Source: Halalkalibacillus sediminis (GTDB taxonomy: Bacteria > Bacillota > Bacilli > Bacillales > Alkalibacillaceae). Taken from it: a DNA stretch of 64,000 nucleotides. Of this stretch, positions 9,336 through 17,983 are shown in pieces. A program made the translations under genes and the position numbers. The first letter of the stretch is position 1. Each line of letters starts with the position of its first letter. Location of the stretch: NCBI RefSeq assembly GCF_002844535.1, contig NZ_PJNH01000004.1:279292-343291 (forward strand), given 5' to 3'. The notes under the pieces are model-generated. The model saw only the letters and a list, made by a program, of their open reading frames with translations. It ran no database searches and was not told the DNA's origin.

Positions 9336-9363
9336 AAGGCCTGCCAATGGGCAAGCCTTTTCA
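9336..9363 (+). terminator. Terminator after the EamA gene
   Basis: AAGGCCTGCC pairs with GGCAAGCCTT (one mismatch) around a short loop, followed by TTTTC. Confidence 0.65.
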
Positions 9364-9373
9364 TGTGTAACGG

Positions 9374-9403
9374 CAAAAAAGCTGGCAAATGAAACGCCAG
9401 CTT
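9374..9403 (-). terminator. Terminator for mreBH
   Basis: On the minus strand AAGCTGGC pairs with GCCAGCTT and is followed by six T. It lies 140 nt past the mreBH stop, beyond the 21-bp repeat array. Confidence 0.7.
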
Positions 9404-9420
9404 ACTTTGTGATTTTATCA

Positions 9421-9525
9421 ATTAACTGAACCTAACTACAGAATAACTGCATCTAAGTCATGATTAACCGAATCTAAGCTATAATTAACCGCATCTAATC
9501 AAGATTTAACTGAACCTATCTCTAA
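9421..9525. repeat. 21-bp tandem repeat array A (5 copies)
   Basis: Five uninterrupted 21-nt units start at 9421, 9442, 9463, 9484 and 9505. Each begins with a conserved core close to WTTAACYGAACCTA and ends in ~7 variable bases. There is no open frame through the array. It lies between converging genes, inside the 3' untranslated region of mreBH. The same unit forms array B at 17792. Confidence 0.9.
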
Positions 9526-9543
9526 TTTTCATATTTCACAAGC

Positions 9544-10551
9544 TTACTTCGCTGCTTTTTGTAGTTTGTGAATCATTTGTAGTGATTTACCTGTTCCGAT
9601 TGCTACACATTCTAGTGGGTTTTCTGCCACATGTACTGGGACATCGATTTCACTTGATAACCATTCTTTCATGCCTTTTAATAGTGCACCGCCACCAGTT
9701 AGGGTAATTCCGTGATCGACGATATCTCCACTTAATTCTGGAGGGCAGCTTTCTAGTGTTGAGCGAACAGCTTCTAAAATGGATTCGAGTGGTTCTCTTA
9801 ACGCATTTTGTACTTCAGTTGAGTTGAGCGCCACTGTTTTAGGCAGACCTGTCACTAGGTCGCGGCCACGAATTTCCATCTCTTCTTCATCGTGGTCCAC
9901 TAGTGCATAGCCGATTTCCATCTTAATATTTTCTGCAGTTCGTTCACCGATCAGCACGTTGTATTGTTTACGTACATGTTGAATGATGGCCAGGTCCATA
10001 TGGTCACCACCCGTACGGATGGAGCGCGCGGATACTACTCCCCCGAAGGAGATGATAGCTACTTCACTCGTACCGCCACCAATATCAACAACCACGTTTG
10101 AAACAGGCTCGTCTACTGGAAGTCCTGCACCAATAGCTGCTGCTACCGGTTCTTCGATGATATGGACTTGTTTAGCTCCATATTCTTTAACGGCATTGTC
10201 GATTGCGCGGCGTTCTACAGATGTAGAACCAGTTGGAGCACAGATGATGACGTTTGGCTTACGCATGGACATGCCAAGTTTTTTGCTTACTTTTTTCAAC
10301 ATTTCATTAAGCATTTGAGATGTTACTTCATAGTCCGCAATAACACCGTCTTTTAACGGGCGGATCGATATAATATTAGATGGAGTCTTACCAATCATTT
10401 CTTTAGCTTCATTACCTACTGCTAATACTTTTCTAGTGTTTTTATCAATTGCTACTACTGACGGTTCGTTGAAAACAACGCCCTTATTTTTGCTATATAT
10501 TAATAAATTAGCTGTACCTAAGTCAATTCCAATTTCTGCATTCGTAAACAT
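9544..10551 (-). CDS. mreBH: Rod-shape determining actin homologue MreBH
   Basis: A 335-residue bacterial actin. Phosphate loop [11 protein letters not shown] is at ~7-17, the second phosphate motif [11 protein letters not shown] at ~158 and the adenosine-site motif TGGGALL at ~287. The start ([19 protein letters not shown]) and internal stretches such as [20 protein letters not shown] match MreBH rather than MreB or Mbl. It forms membrane-associated filaments that guide side-wall synthesis; in B. subtilis MreBH also positions the LytE hydrolase. Clear RBS (CGGAGG) before ATG. It is a single gene, as in B. subtilis, and its 3' region carries the 21-bp array. Confidence 0.93.
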   Translation of the reverse strand: MFTNAEIGIDLGTANLLIYSKNKGVVFNEPSVVAIDKNTRKVLAVGNEAKEMIGKTPSNIISIRPLKDGVIADYEVTSQMLNEMLKKVSKKLGMSMRKPNVIICAPTGSTSVERRAIDNAVKEYGAKQVHIIEEPVAAAIGAGLPVDEPVSNVVVDIGGGTSEVAIISFGGVVSARSIRTGGDHMDLAIIQHVRKQYNVLIGERTAENIKMEIGYALVDHDEEEMEIRGRDLVTGLPKTVALNSTEVQNALREPLESILEAVRSTLESCPPELSGDIVDHGITLTGGGALLKGMKEWLSSEIDVPVHVAENPLECVAIGTGKSLQMIHKLQKAAK

Positions 10552-10649
10552 ATGATGCCTCCGTCTCTAATTCTAGTATGTACTCTGATGTCTATACACT
10601 TCGTAAGTGTAACACGATTTTATGTCGAATGAGTTTAAGAAAATTTGAC

Positions 10650-10681
10650 AAAAAAATTACAGGGGAGCGGGTCCCCTGTAA
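10650..10681 (-). terminator. Terminator of the DUF2639 gene
   Basis: A perfect 10-bp stem (TTACAGGGGA at 10657-10666 with TCCCCTGTAA at 10672-10681), five-base loop, and seven T on the minus strand. Confidence 0.88.
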
Positions 10682-10690
10682 TATTAATGG

Positions 10691-10822
10691 CTATTTTTTC
10701 TTATCAGCTAAAGTATTGGCAAGTGTTGTAGTTTTATACTTCTCAACCTTGCGTCCTTCGATGCGGTTAACACCGATTTTCTTCAATTCACTCACGTACC
10801 ATCCTTTTGAACCTACGTACAT
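10691..10822 (-). CDS. DUF2639 (YflJ-like) small basic protein
   Basis: A 43-residue protein. The N-terminus MYVGSKGWYVSELKKIGV, followed by EGRKVEKYKT, fits the Bacillus DUF2639/YflJ family of short basic proteins. The ribosome binding site AAAGAGGTG precedes ATG by 6 bases, and a strong terminator begins ten bases after the stop, so the gene is a complete small transcription unit. The C-terminus (LANTLADKKK) departs from the family pattern as I remember it. No function is known to me. Confidence 0.75.
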   Translation of the reverse strand: MYVGSKGWYVSELKKIGVNRIEGRKVEKYKTTTLANTLADKKK

Positions 10823-10977
10823 GAAAAACACCTCTTTCTCTAGTAGTCTTAAATTCACACGTGGGGCTCATTGTAACATGGCGGTTCTACAGATGAAAGT
10901 GATTTGTTGAAAATTATGCTTATGAAACTGAATTCGCTATAATGAAGAGAGATCTAACGGGAAGGTTGGTGATTCGT

Positions 10978-11715
10978 ATGCGTGATCGAAGTCTCCAAGA
11001 GGTGAAAGACCGATTAGCAACATTGGTATCTTATGAATTGAACGAGGATGATTTTTACGATGTGGCTGATAAGCATTTGAATGAAAGAGGAACAGTTGAG
11101 AATCGACTGTCAGAAGTCTATCAAAATACTTTAGCTGAAGTTTCGCAAAAAATGAATGAGATGGATAATCATATGGGGATGACGCCGAATTGCCAGCTTG
11201 GTTGTGCCTTCTGTTGTTATTTTCCAATCATCGTTAATCGACTGGAAGCGAAAATGCTTGTTCATTCGATTGAGCAGATGGAAGAGAGCCGTCGTGAAGA
11301 TTTGAAAAATCATTTAACAAATTATTTTAAAAAATATAGTTCAACTATCGAAACTTGTACATCAATCGATTATGAAAATGATCCAGATGCAAAATTGAAA
11401 TATAAACGGGAAAATTTACCTTGTCCATTGTTGGATGAAGAAAAGCAAGCTTGTAAGGCTTATGAAGCGAGGCCATTACCATGTCGTACGTATGTGAATT
11501 ATATGGACCCGAAAATATGTGCTGAGAATCACGTGCCAGAAGAAGCCGTCAGCTTTGAATTCTTATATGACGGTTATATGGGTGCACTAAATGAAGCGGC
11601 ACAGGCTGTTTATGAGGAAGAAGATCCTGATTTTCTCGATTATCCGAGCGATGTTTATCAATACGATTATTTACCTGCATTCTTGAAAGAGTGGATGCAA
11701 GAAGGTCGATTATAA
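10978..11715 (+). CDS. YkgJ-family cysteine-cluster protein
   Basis: A 245-residue protein with the YkgJ cluster: CQLGCAFCC (~60-68), CPLL, CKAY, PCRTY and CAEN further on, giving eight Cys likely to bind zinc or an iron-sulfur centre. No transporter or signal sequence. ATG 10978 is chosen because a good -10 hexamer TATAAT lies at 10938-10943, so the upstream in-frame ATG at 10942 would overlap the promoter and precede the mRNA start; AAGGTTGGTG gives a fair RBS for 10978. Biochemical role unknown. Confidence 0.8.
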   Translation: MRDRSLQEVKDRLATLVSYELNEDDFYDVADKHLNERGTVENRLSEVYQNTLAEVSQKMNEMDNHMGMTPNCQLGCAFCCYFPIIVNRLEAKMLVHSIEQMEESRREDLKNHLTNYFKKYSSTIETCTSIDYENDPDAKLKYKRENLPCPLLDEEKQACKAYEARPLPCRTYVNYMDPKICAENHVPEEAVSFEFLYDGYMGALNEAAQAVYEEEDPDFLDYPSDVYQYDYLPAFLKEWMQEGRL

Positions 11716-11747
11716 ATTAGTGAAATTCATAGTTAGTTGATAAAACA

Positions 11748-11791
11748 AGTAGTTCTTTAAAGGTTGTTCTCCTTTAATGGACTACTTTTTA
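11748..11791 (+). terminator. Terminator of the AGTAGTTC type
   Basis: AGTAGTTCTTTAAAGG pairs with CCTTTAATGGACTACT (11771-11786), followed by a T-run. The outer arms match the terminators at 4311 and 40859. Confidence 0.85.
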
Positions 11792-11954
11792 TATTTTCGA
11801 AAAAAGAGGATAAATAGATTTTATGTAGTAATAAATAACATATAAAGAAATATTTATAAAGAAAATCATAGATTAAGGAAGCTATGGATTATTGTTATCC
11901 TTATTTCCTATTCTGAGTAAATACTAATTTGAAAATTAACTTTTAGAGGTTGAT

Positions 11955-12791
11955 ATGGACATGATTGGAATAATGTTTAGAGGTATGGCAATGGGAATTA
12001 CAGAAGTTGTGCCTGGAGTTAGCGGAAGTACGGTTGCTATGATTCTGGGAATATATGATAGATTAGTATACTCATTGAGTATTTTAACAACTAATAAAAG
12101 AAAAGAAGCGATCCCCTTTCTTTCTATTTTTGGTCTCGGTATGGCTATTGGTTTTGTATCTGCTCTTTTTGTCATCGATTTTTTATTGACTAATTATCGC
12201 ACCCCAACACTTATGTTTTTTGTTGGTATTATAATAGGGTTTCTGCCTTATCTCTGGAAAGAAGCACTTTATCAATCTAAAGGTTATTTCGAGCTAAAAC
12301 ATTACTCAATTATCGGTATATCTTTCTGCGTTGTTATTATTGGCCAATTTATAGGGGACATTAACAATTTTGATGTGAATAACTTGTCTATTATTGATTA
12401 CATGTTCTTGGTTAGTGCAGGATTCATAGCAAGTATTGCTCTAGTTCTTCCGGGAATCAGTGGGGCTTTGATTCTCACGATATTAGGTATCTATGAAATA
12501 GCGTCTGACTCCTTAATGACATTGCGGTTCCCAATTATCTTTGCAATCTTCTTAGGTATTTTTTTAGGAGTGTTGCTTACAAGTAGGCTAATCCGTTATT
12601 TTCTTAAAAACCATTTCCTTGAAACATATTCTGTAATGATAGGTTTGGTTGGCGGCTCGATTTTTGCAATATTAAATAATTTAAACGGTGTAGTAAATAG
12701 CCAAATTATAATAATCTCAACGATATCACTCATAGCAGGAATAACGCTTGTATTGATTTTAAAACAGAATCAAAGTAATAGTATTGGGTAG
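11955..12791 (+). CDS. DUF368 membrane protein, PopT-type undecaprenyl-phosphate translocase
   Basis: A 278-residue protein with about eight membrane helices. The family signature is duplicated: TEVVPGVSGSTVAMILGIYD (~16-35) and ALVLPGISGALILTILGIYE (~161-180). DUF368 proteins were recently identified as undecaprenyl-phosphate recyclers that return the lipid carrier across the membrane (PopT), working alongside DedA proteins. By homology this protein recycles the carrier for wall synthesis. RBS AGAGGTTG before ATG. Stands alone between terminators. Family assignment is firm; activity is inferred. Confidence 0.85.
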   Translation: MDMIGIMFRGMAMGITEVVPGVSGSTVAMILGIYDRLVYSLSILTTNKRKEAIPFLSIFGLGMAIGFVSALFVIDFLLTNYRTPTLMFFVGIIIGFLPYLWKEALYQSKGYFELKHYSIIGISFCVVIIGQFIGDINNFDVNNLSIIDYMFLVSAGFIASIALVLPGISGALILTILGIYEIASDSLMTLRFPIIFAIFLGIFLGVLLTSRLIRYFLKNHFLETYSVMIGLVGGSIFAILNNLNGVVNSQIIIISTISLIAGITLVLILKQNQSNSIG

Positions 12792-12809
12792 AGAAAAGAT
12801 ATGTTAATG

Positions 12810-12846
12810 AAAAGGCATCAAACTATTAAAGGGTTCGATGCCTTTT
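12810..12846. terminator. Terminator between convergent genes
   Basis: AAAAGGCATC (12810-12819) pairs with GATGCCTTTT (12837-12846). Short T tracts occur on both strands, so it may act in both directions. Confidence 0.6.
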
Positions 12847-12907
12847 GGTATAAGATTTTAATGATGCTGTAAAAATTTGTTGGTGGTTATCATTGCTAGG
12901 GTCGGTC

Positions 12908-13906
12908 CTATTTTTTTTCTAATTCAATCATATACCAAGCACCCTCACGTATGAGTGGCGTGGTCTCGACTAATTGTAAACCTGATTGTTCAGCATAGCG
13001 TTGAATGTTTTTCAGAGTTGGTAAGCCGTATAAATTCGAATGTGAAGTAAAGAAAGTGTTGAAGGCCGAAGCGAATGCTTTCCCGTGCGGACCGTCATAT
13101 AGCGGAGTCATAATCGAAATTTTTCCTCCGACTTTCAACCATGAAGCGATTTTACCTATTAGCTCTACACGCTTATCTGGCGAAATATAATGCAGTAGAT
13201 TGTGTACTAGAATAAGTGAAGCAGGATCTTGCTGATAATCCATATTTAAAATATCTTCCGTTTCGAATGATACATTCTCATATCCTTTAGATTTTTCCTT
13301 TGCCTCAAGGATAACGTCAGGGTTTAAGTCATACCCAGTAATTCTTGAATTTGGGGAGCGGTCAGCAAGTGCTCGCACGTAACCTCCTGAACCACAACCA
13401 ATATCTAATACGATTGATTCTTCTGAGTCGTTTACCATATTATGAATTCTCTTGATGGAAAATCGCTCTAGAATCGCAGATGTTTCCGCAACGGTCAATC
13501 CGAATTTACTATGATCGAATTCTACACGGTCCTCTGAGTTCAATAATGCTGGAAACTTCAATATTGTCGGCACGTGTAACTCCATCATCTCTTTCAATAG
13601 AGCCCCAACAGAGTGATTGGTGTCAGGGTCAAGGAATTCACCACAGTTGGATTTAGAGGTACGATAACGGTCATTTGGGCGTTTACGTAAGTGTTTGAGT
13701 GCCACCCCAACGTCGACCCAGTTTCTTAAAAGATCTTCAGGATAATTTTTTTCTTCTGCAACTTCCTCAACTGTCTTCGTATTTTCAAAAGCTAGAAACA
13801 AACCAGTTTCATGTCCGACGTAGGCATGCCATACATCTAGGAAAGGCTCGTTCTTCCTCATCCATTTTCTTGCGTTATAAGCGATTTTCCATTTAGTTTT
13901 GTTCAT
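12908..13906 (-). CDS. Class I SAM-dependent methyltransferase (O-methyltransferase-like)
   Basis: A 332-residue protein. The N-terminal ~140 residues look like the winged-helix/dimerisation domain common in small-molecule O-methyltransferases. The Rossmann domain carries VLDIGCGSGGY (motif I, ~165) and later LILVHNLLHY (motif IV-like). Start at 13906 is supported by GGAAGGAG six bases upstream; the longer frame lacks an RBS. It overlaps the end of the flavin monooxygenase gene by 14 nt, so the two are co-translated and probably act on the same molecule. The substrate could be a quinone or a secondary metabolite. Confidence 0.78.
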   Translation of the reverse strand: MNKTKWKIAYNARKWMRKNEPFLDVWHAYVGHETGLFLAFENTKTVEEVAEEKNYPEDLLRNWVDVGVALKHLRKRPNDRYRTSKSNCGEFLDPDTNHSVGALLKEMMELHVPTILKFPALLNSEDRVEFDHSKFGLTVAETSAILERFSIKRIHNMVNDSEESIVLDIGCGSGGYVRALADRSPNSRITGYDLNPDVILEAKEKSKGYENVSFETEDILNMDYQQDPASLILVHNLLHYISPDKRVELIGKIASWLKVGGKISIMTPLYDGPHGKAFASAFNTFFTSHSNLYGLPTLKNIQRYAEQSGLQLVETTPLIREGAWYMIELEKK

Positions 13907-15221
13907 TTGAATACTCCTTCCAGGGGTAATCGTCTTTTTTGGTAAATAGATACGACTCTTTTTCATGATCAGGTAATGTGTTTCTATTGATAGGCAGTAC
14001 CCCAAGTTGTTTCAGTCGATCTACCAAGTTGAACTTAAAAATACCTAGACCTGATACGTTAAGTGCTTGTTTAAAGTGAATAATTTGGTCAAGATCCATC
14101 CTTCTCACTGCTTTTGCGCGTTGTTTCTGTATGAAAGAGGATGGATAAGAGTAAGCGATTGCTGACAAATGACTGAGATGCAATAAGAAGCTAGCGCGTT
14201 TTTGACGAATATCTTCATACCATCGAAGCTTTGATTGGTCATCAAATTGTCCGCTCGTTCTCATCCACTTGAACAAGTTCCCTAAAATATCAGCGTCTTG
14301 AATCGCCATATTCATACCCTCACCAGCCATGGGGTGAACTGTGTGTGCTGCATCACCAATCAGTGCTACATTACCTTTTACATAGTTTTTAACATGGTAT
14401 TGGTAAGGGATCATCAGCTGGACTTTTTTATAGCTATCAAGTTGTTTGACGTAGTCTTCCAAATCGGGTGCAAGCTTGCTGAACTGTTGATGAAAATATT
14501 CGATTCCTCTTTCTTTGAAGTCTTTATAAGTTTCTGCTTTGATTTTATAAACCGTTCGAATTTCATTGTCTGGTAAAGGAAATAACCCCAGGAATTCCGT
14601 TGGCGTCGTTACGATTCTTCCATCGACTAATTCGTCTGGACGTGGGATTGTTACTGTTAAAAAATGATGATTGTAATAATGTGGCTTGATTTCCTCATCA
14701 ATGCCTTCTCGTGTAGGTGATTTCCGACCTTCAGCTCCTACATAGTACTTTGCCCGCATCTTGTGCTCATCTTTGTCGATTGAAACGACAGCATCGTCAC
14801 CTTCAAAACGTACAAAGCGTGCTGGCTTTATATATGAGAAATAATCTGGATAGCATAGAGATTTCTGAAGCAAAATCTCTTTCAACGTGTCATGTGGAAT
14901 CATTAATGCGTAATTATATTTCGATGGAATGACCCCATAATCAAGATGGGCTTCCTCATTCTTTTCGATCGGGAGATAATCCTTTGTTTTTTCAAAAAAA
15001 GTAAGATGAGGAATCGGTTGCCCTGCTTCGAGGACTTCTTCGATCACTCCTAAATCATCCAGTATTTGAAGGGTTTTGGGCTGCAATAGTTCCCCTTTGT
15101 AAATAGGAGAGTCTGATGGCATTTGCTCGACGACAGTTACATCGATATTCTCACGTGCAAGCAATGCTGCTAGTGTGAGGCCGCCGACTCCACCACCATG
15201 TATTAATACATCTGCATCCAC
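13893..15221 (-). CDS. FAD-dependent monooxygenase (UbiH/PHBH type)
   Basis: A 442-residue flavoprotein hydroxylase. Dinucleotide-binding GGGVGGLTLA is at ~9-18, YVGAEGRKSPTRE supplies the DG-type motif at ~170, and LIGDAAHTVHPMAGEGMNMA (the GD motif that contacts the FAD ribityl chain) lies at ~288. This is the class that hydroxylates aromatic rings such as 4-hydroxybenzoate, ubiquinone precursors or phenazines. GTG start after AAAGGGGG. Coupled to the methyltransferase downstream, it suggests successive hydroxylation and O- or C-methylation of one aromatic substrate, identity unknown. Confidence 0.85.
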   Translation of the reverse strand: MDADVLIHGGGVGGLTLAALLARENIDVTVVEQMPSDSPIYKGELLQPKTLQILDDLGVIEEVLEAGQPIPHLTFFEKTKDYLPIEKNEEAHLDYGVIPSKYNYALMIPHDTLKEILLQKSLCYPDYFSYIKPARFVRFEGDDAVVSIDKDEHKMRAKYYVGAEGRKSPTREGIDEEIKPHYYNHHFLTVTIPRPDELVDGRIVTTPTEFLGLFPLPDNEIRTVYKIKAETYKDFKERGIEYFHQQFSKLAPDLEDYVKQLDSYKKVQLMIPYQYHVKNYVKGNVALIGDAAHTVHPMAGEGMNMAIQDADILGNLFKWMRTSGQFDDQSKLRWYEDIRQKRASFLLHLSHLSAIAYSYPSSFIQKQRAKAVRRMDLDQIIHFKQALNVSGLGIFKFNLVDRLKQLGVLPINRNTLPDHEKESYLFTKKDDYPWKEYSNEQN

Positions 15222-15291
15222 GCTAATCCCCCTTTCTGTATAAGAAAATATAATGTCTTTATTCCTTTAATTGAGTAATAACAAACATAAT

Positions 15292-15330
15292 AAAACCCGT
15301 TCATAGACGATTGGTCTATAAACGGGTTTT
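15292..15330 (-). terminator. Terminator downstream of the HAD gene
   Basis: AAAACCCGTT plus ATAGAC (15292-15308) pairs with GTCTAT plus AACGGGTTTT (15314-15330); a T-run follows on the minus strand. Confidence 0.8.
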
Positions 15331-15388
15331 AAATTCGTATTTGTCTAGCGAGAACGCCCAAAAATGAGGCGATTTTCACTTTTCTAAG

Positions 15389-16213
15389 CTATTGAGCTAG
15401 TGTTTTTGTTAATATCAGTTGGTCTTCATCAACAGGTTTAGTTGCAGCTTCAGTTAACCAAACGGCTGAAAGCCCCAATTGTAAGGCAGGAGCGATTTCA
15501 TTCATGAAATTGTCGCCCACAGAAACGACTCTGTCAGCTGGCAAGTTGTATTTCTCCAACACATAGTTGAAATGTTTCTTCGTATGAACTGGTTTTCTTG
15601 CAGAGGGAATCAGCTCTTCGAAGTAATCTTCCAACTCCAAGAATTGAAGGAGTCTTTTAGCATCTTCTAAATCACTGTTCGTACATACAATTAAACGTGT
15701 ATCTTTTTGTAATTCGGAAAGATAGTCTTTCAATCCTTCCGTTTGTTGTAGATATCCATCTAGTTCAGCCATTTGCTCTTTCGTCTGATTATATGATTCT
15801 TGGATCTCAGCCGGGTCCAAACCAAAATGACGTCCGAGAGCGTATGGTGGCCACCAGCCGTCACCAATTGGAACCCAATTGAAAAAGTCGAACTCATTTG
15901 TAGCGATATGGGTAGGTGCATCTTTGATTGTTACACGCTCATTGTCCCAGTTGAAAGCTTCAACCAATTCTTCTGTAAAGGGATCCCACTTCCAAATGAG
16001 GTCTCTCGCACCATCATAAATCGTGCCAATCTGAAGAGCGTGGTTTCCTTCATTGATGGCTTTATATAACTTCGTGTATTCATCTTGGTATTCTGGATTC
16101 AATCTGGACTTGATATTTTCCGTATGTAGTTTAAAATGCTCTCTTCCTTCATATAATGTACCGTCTAAGTCAAAAATGACGAGATCTGCTTGGTTGATGA
16201 GGCTCTTGTACAT
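15389..16213 (-). CDS. HAD-family hydrolase
   Basis: A 274-residue haloacid-dehalogenase-type phosphatase. Motif I is VIFDLDGTLYEG (nucleophile Asp ~16), motif II VCTNSD (~176), motif III the Lys of SARKPVHTKKHF (~205) and motif IV VVSVGDNFMNE (~231). The long cap between motifs I and II (~30-160) contains several Trp and could select a sugar phosphate or nucleotide. RBS AAAGGAG before ATG. It is a single gene with its own terminator. Substrate unknown. Confidence 0.83.
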   Translation of the reverse strand: MYKSLINQADLVIFDLDGTLYEGREHFKLHTENIKSRLNPEYQDEYTKLYKAINEGNHALQIGTIYDGARDLIWKWDPFTEELVEAFNWDNERVTIKDAPTHIATNEFDFFNWVPIGDGWWPPYALGRHFGLDPAEIQESYNQTKEQMAELDGYLQQTEGLKDYLSELQKDTRLIVCTNSDLEDAKRLLQFLELEDYFEELIPSARKPVHTKKHFNYVLEKYNLPADRVVSVGDNFMNEIAPALQLGLSAVWLTEAATKPVDEDQLILTKTLAQ

Positions 16214-16359
16214 AAATCGAACTCCTTTTGGTTTAAGTTAATATCATTCTACCATTTTTTTGATAGGTAGAGAATTGATACTACCTGACTTCAAACTACT
16301 AATTTCGACAAAATTTCTGGTAGAATATAAGTATATATTACTAGAAAGAGGCGTTGTTC

Positions 16360-17088
16360 ATGCGTTCACTGATGACTATATTTAGAGGGATTCCATATCT
16401 GTTTTATACGGTATTAACGTTGAATAAAGTAAAAAAACTTGATCCTGAAAAAGTTGGAAGAGCTCGATATAACGAGGAAGTGCACCAAATACCAAAACAT
16501 TTTGCGCGAAAAATTTTCAGGTGGTCTGGCTCGAAAATAAACGTTCATGGAGAAGACAAAATACCTGATCAACCTTTTTTGATTGTTGCTAATCACCAAG
16601 CGAACTACGATATTTTTACATTGCTCGGTTATTTCCCAAGGCCTTTCGGATTCATTTCGAAAATCGAGGTAAAGAAACTTCCGATTGTTAGAACATGGAT
16701 GGAAACGATGGATTGTTTATTTTTGGACCGGAAAAATCGAAGGCAGTCGCTCCAAACTTTCAAACAAGGTATTGAGCTGTTGAAAGGTGGGCATAATTTA
16801 ATGATTTTCCAAGAAGGGACCCGTTCCTTAGATGGTAAAATGTTGCCTTTTAAAAGTGGAAGTTTTACGCTGGCGAAAAAGGCTGGAGTCCCAGTGGTTC
16901 CTGTGATGATCGATGGAACCTATAAGATTATGGAGATGAATGGGAATCGTATAAAACCTGCAAAAGTTAATATGACAGTGTGTGACCCGATTTTTCCTGA
17001 AGATTACCAAGAGTTGACTCTTGATGAAATGGCTAGTATAACAAGGGAAAGGATTCAAAAAGCCATGGATGAGGTGAAGGAGGACTAA
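16360..17088 (+). CDS. 1-acyl-glycerol-3-phosphate acyltransferase (PlsC-like)
   Basis: A 242-residue membrane-bound acyltransferase. The catalytic box NHQANYD (an H-x4-D motif, ~77-83) and the substrate box FQEGTRS (~149-155) are intact; a hydrophobic N-terminus anchors it. It would acylate lysophosphatidic acid to phosphatidic acid in membrane lipid synthesis. ATG 16360 is preferred over TTG 16354 because AAAGAGG then lies eight bases upstream. Five bases separate its stop from the SRAP gene, whose RBS (GAAGGAGG) lies within the plsC end, so the two form an operon. Confidence 0.85.
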   Translation: MRSLMTIFRGIPYLFYTVLTLNKVKKLDPEKVGRARYNEEVHQIPKHFARKIFRWSGSKINVHGEDKIPDQPFLIVANHQANYDIFTLLGYFPRPFGFISKIEVKKLPIVRTWMETMDCLFLDRKNRRQSLQTFKQGIELLKGGHNLMIFQEGTRSLDGKMLPFKSGSFTLAKKAGVPVVPVMIDGTYKIMEMNGNRIKPAKVNMTVCDPIFPEDYQELTLDEMASITRERIQKAMDEVKED

Positions 17089-17093
17089 ACGCT

Positions 17094-17765
17094 ATGTGCG
17101 GTAGGTTCACATTTTTAGCTGATGAAATAGACGTGTTGAACGCTTTTCAATTGGACGAGATGGTTGAGTGGCATAACAATTACAACATAGCTCCGACTCA
17201 AGATGTGCTTACAATCATTAATGATGGAGAAAAAAATCGAGCCGGAAATATGAAGTGGGGGCTCGTCCCCTTTTGGTCGAAGGACCCTTCGATTGGAAGC
17301 AAGATGATTAATGCCCGACTTGAAACTGCGGATGAGAAACCTAGCTTCAAGAAATTGATGGAGCGGAAGCGTTGCCTGATCGTTGCGGACAGTTTTTATG
17401 AATGGCAGAAAACCGAGGACGGTAAACAACCGATGCGTATTTTCCTTAAAGATCGACCAGTATTTGCATTTGCTGGACTTTGGGATCGCTGGAAAACAGA
17501 TGAGGAAGAACGAGTGACTTGTACGATATTAACGAAAGAAGCTAATGATTTCATGAAACCAATGCATCACAGAATGCCAGTGATCTTACCGAAAGACGCT
17601 GAGCAAGAATGGATTGAATTCGAAGCTAAAGACCCTTCTGACATGAAACAATGGATCTTAGGACTTGGAGATGATTCAATGGATGCTTATCCAGTAAGTA
17701 CTTATGTGAACAGTCCTCGGAATAATGATGAGGATTGTATCAAGAGAGTAGATGAAGCGAACTAA
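17094..17765 (+). CDS. SRAP (HMCES/YedK) abasic-site protein
   Basis: A 223-residue SOS-response-associated peptidase. After Met removal the N-terminal Cys (MCGRFTF) becomes the nucleophile that forms a thiazolidine cross-link with abasic sites in single-stranded DNA. Other conserved parts are NIAPTQD (~37), MINARLET (~82), SFYEWQ (~102, the Glu of the active site) and the catalytic His in MHHRMPV (~161). It shields AP sites during replication. It is co-transcribed with plsC. No obvious LexA box was found. The 3' region contains the 21-bp repeat array B. Confidence 0.92.
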   Translation: MCGRFTFLADEIDVLNAFQLDEMVEWHNNYNIAPTQDVLTIINDGEKNRAGNMKWGLVPFWSKDPSIGSKMINARLETADEKPSFKKLMERKRCLIVADSFYEWQKTEDGKQPMRIFLKDRPVFAFAGLWDRWKTDEEERVTCTILTKEANDFMKPMHHRMPVILPKDAEQEWIEFEAKDPSDMKQWILGLGDDSMDAYPVSTYVNSPRNNDEDCIKRVDEAN

Positions 17766-17791
17766 AAACTAAGTTTAGTTGAGTTCGGTTA

Positions 17792-17959
17792 GTTAACAGA
17801 ACCTAAAGTCGGATTAACCACACCTATTTGCAACTTAACTGAACTTACTCGGAGTTTAACTGAACCTAAGCATAAAATAATTGAACCTATCACGAATTTA
17901 ATAGAACCTAATTGTGAAATAACTGAACCTATCCGGAATTTAATAAAACCTCCTGACAA
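17792..17959. repeat. 21-bp tandem repeat array B (8 copies)
   Basis: Eight uninterrupted 21-nt units begin at 17792, 17813, 17834, 17855, 17876, 17897, 17918 and 17939. Consensus is about WTTAACTGAACCTA plus 7 variable bases. The last unit merges into the terminator stem. Just upstream, at 17775-17794, an inverted partial copy (TTAGTTGAGTTCGGTTAG) could pair with the array. Confidence 0.92.
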
Positions 17960-17976
17960 TTGTTGTCAGGAGGTTT
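17946..17976. terminator. Bidirectional terminator with perfect 14-bp stem
   Basis: AAACCTCCTGACAA (17946-17959) and TTGTCAGGAGGTTT (17963-17976) pair perfectly around a 3-nt loop between the SRAP and AGCS genes. The T-runs are short on both strands. Confidence 0.8.
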
Positions 17977-17983
17977 GTTGTAT

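Noticed and set aside
9421..9525. Repeat array considered as a CRISPR
   Set aside because: The period is 21 bp with ~7 variable bases; CRISPR repeats and spacers are each ~25-40 bp. No cas gene is present in the window. The same holds for 17792-17959.
9983..10318. Long plus-strand ORFs opposite mreBH
   Set aside because: They are antisense shadows of a highly conserved gene, with no RBS and odd composition. The same reason applies to the other ORFs nested inside confident genes.
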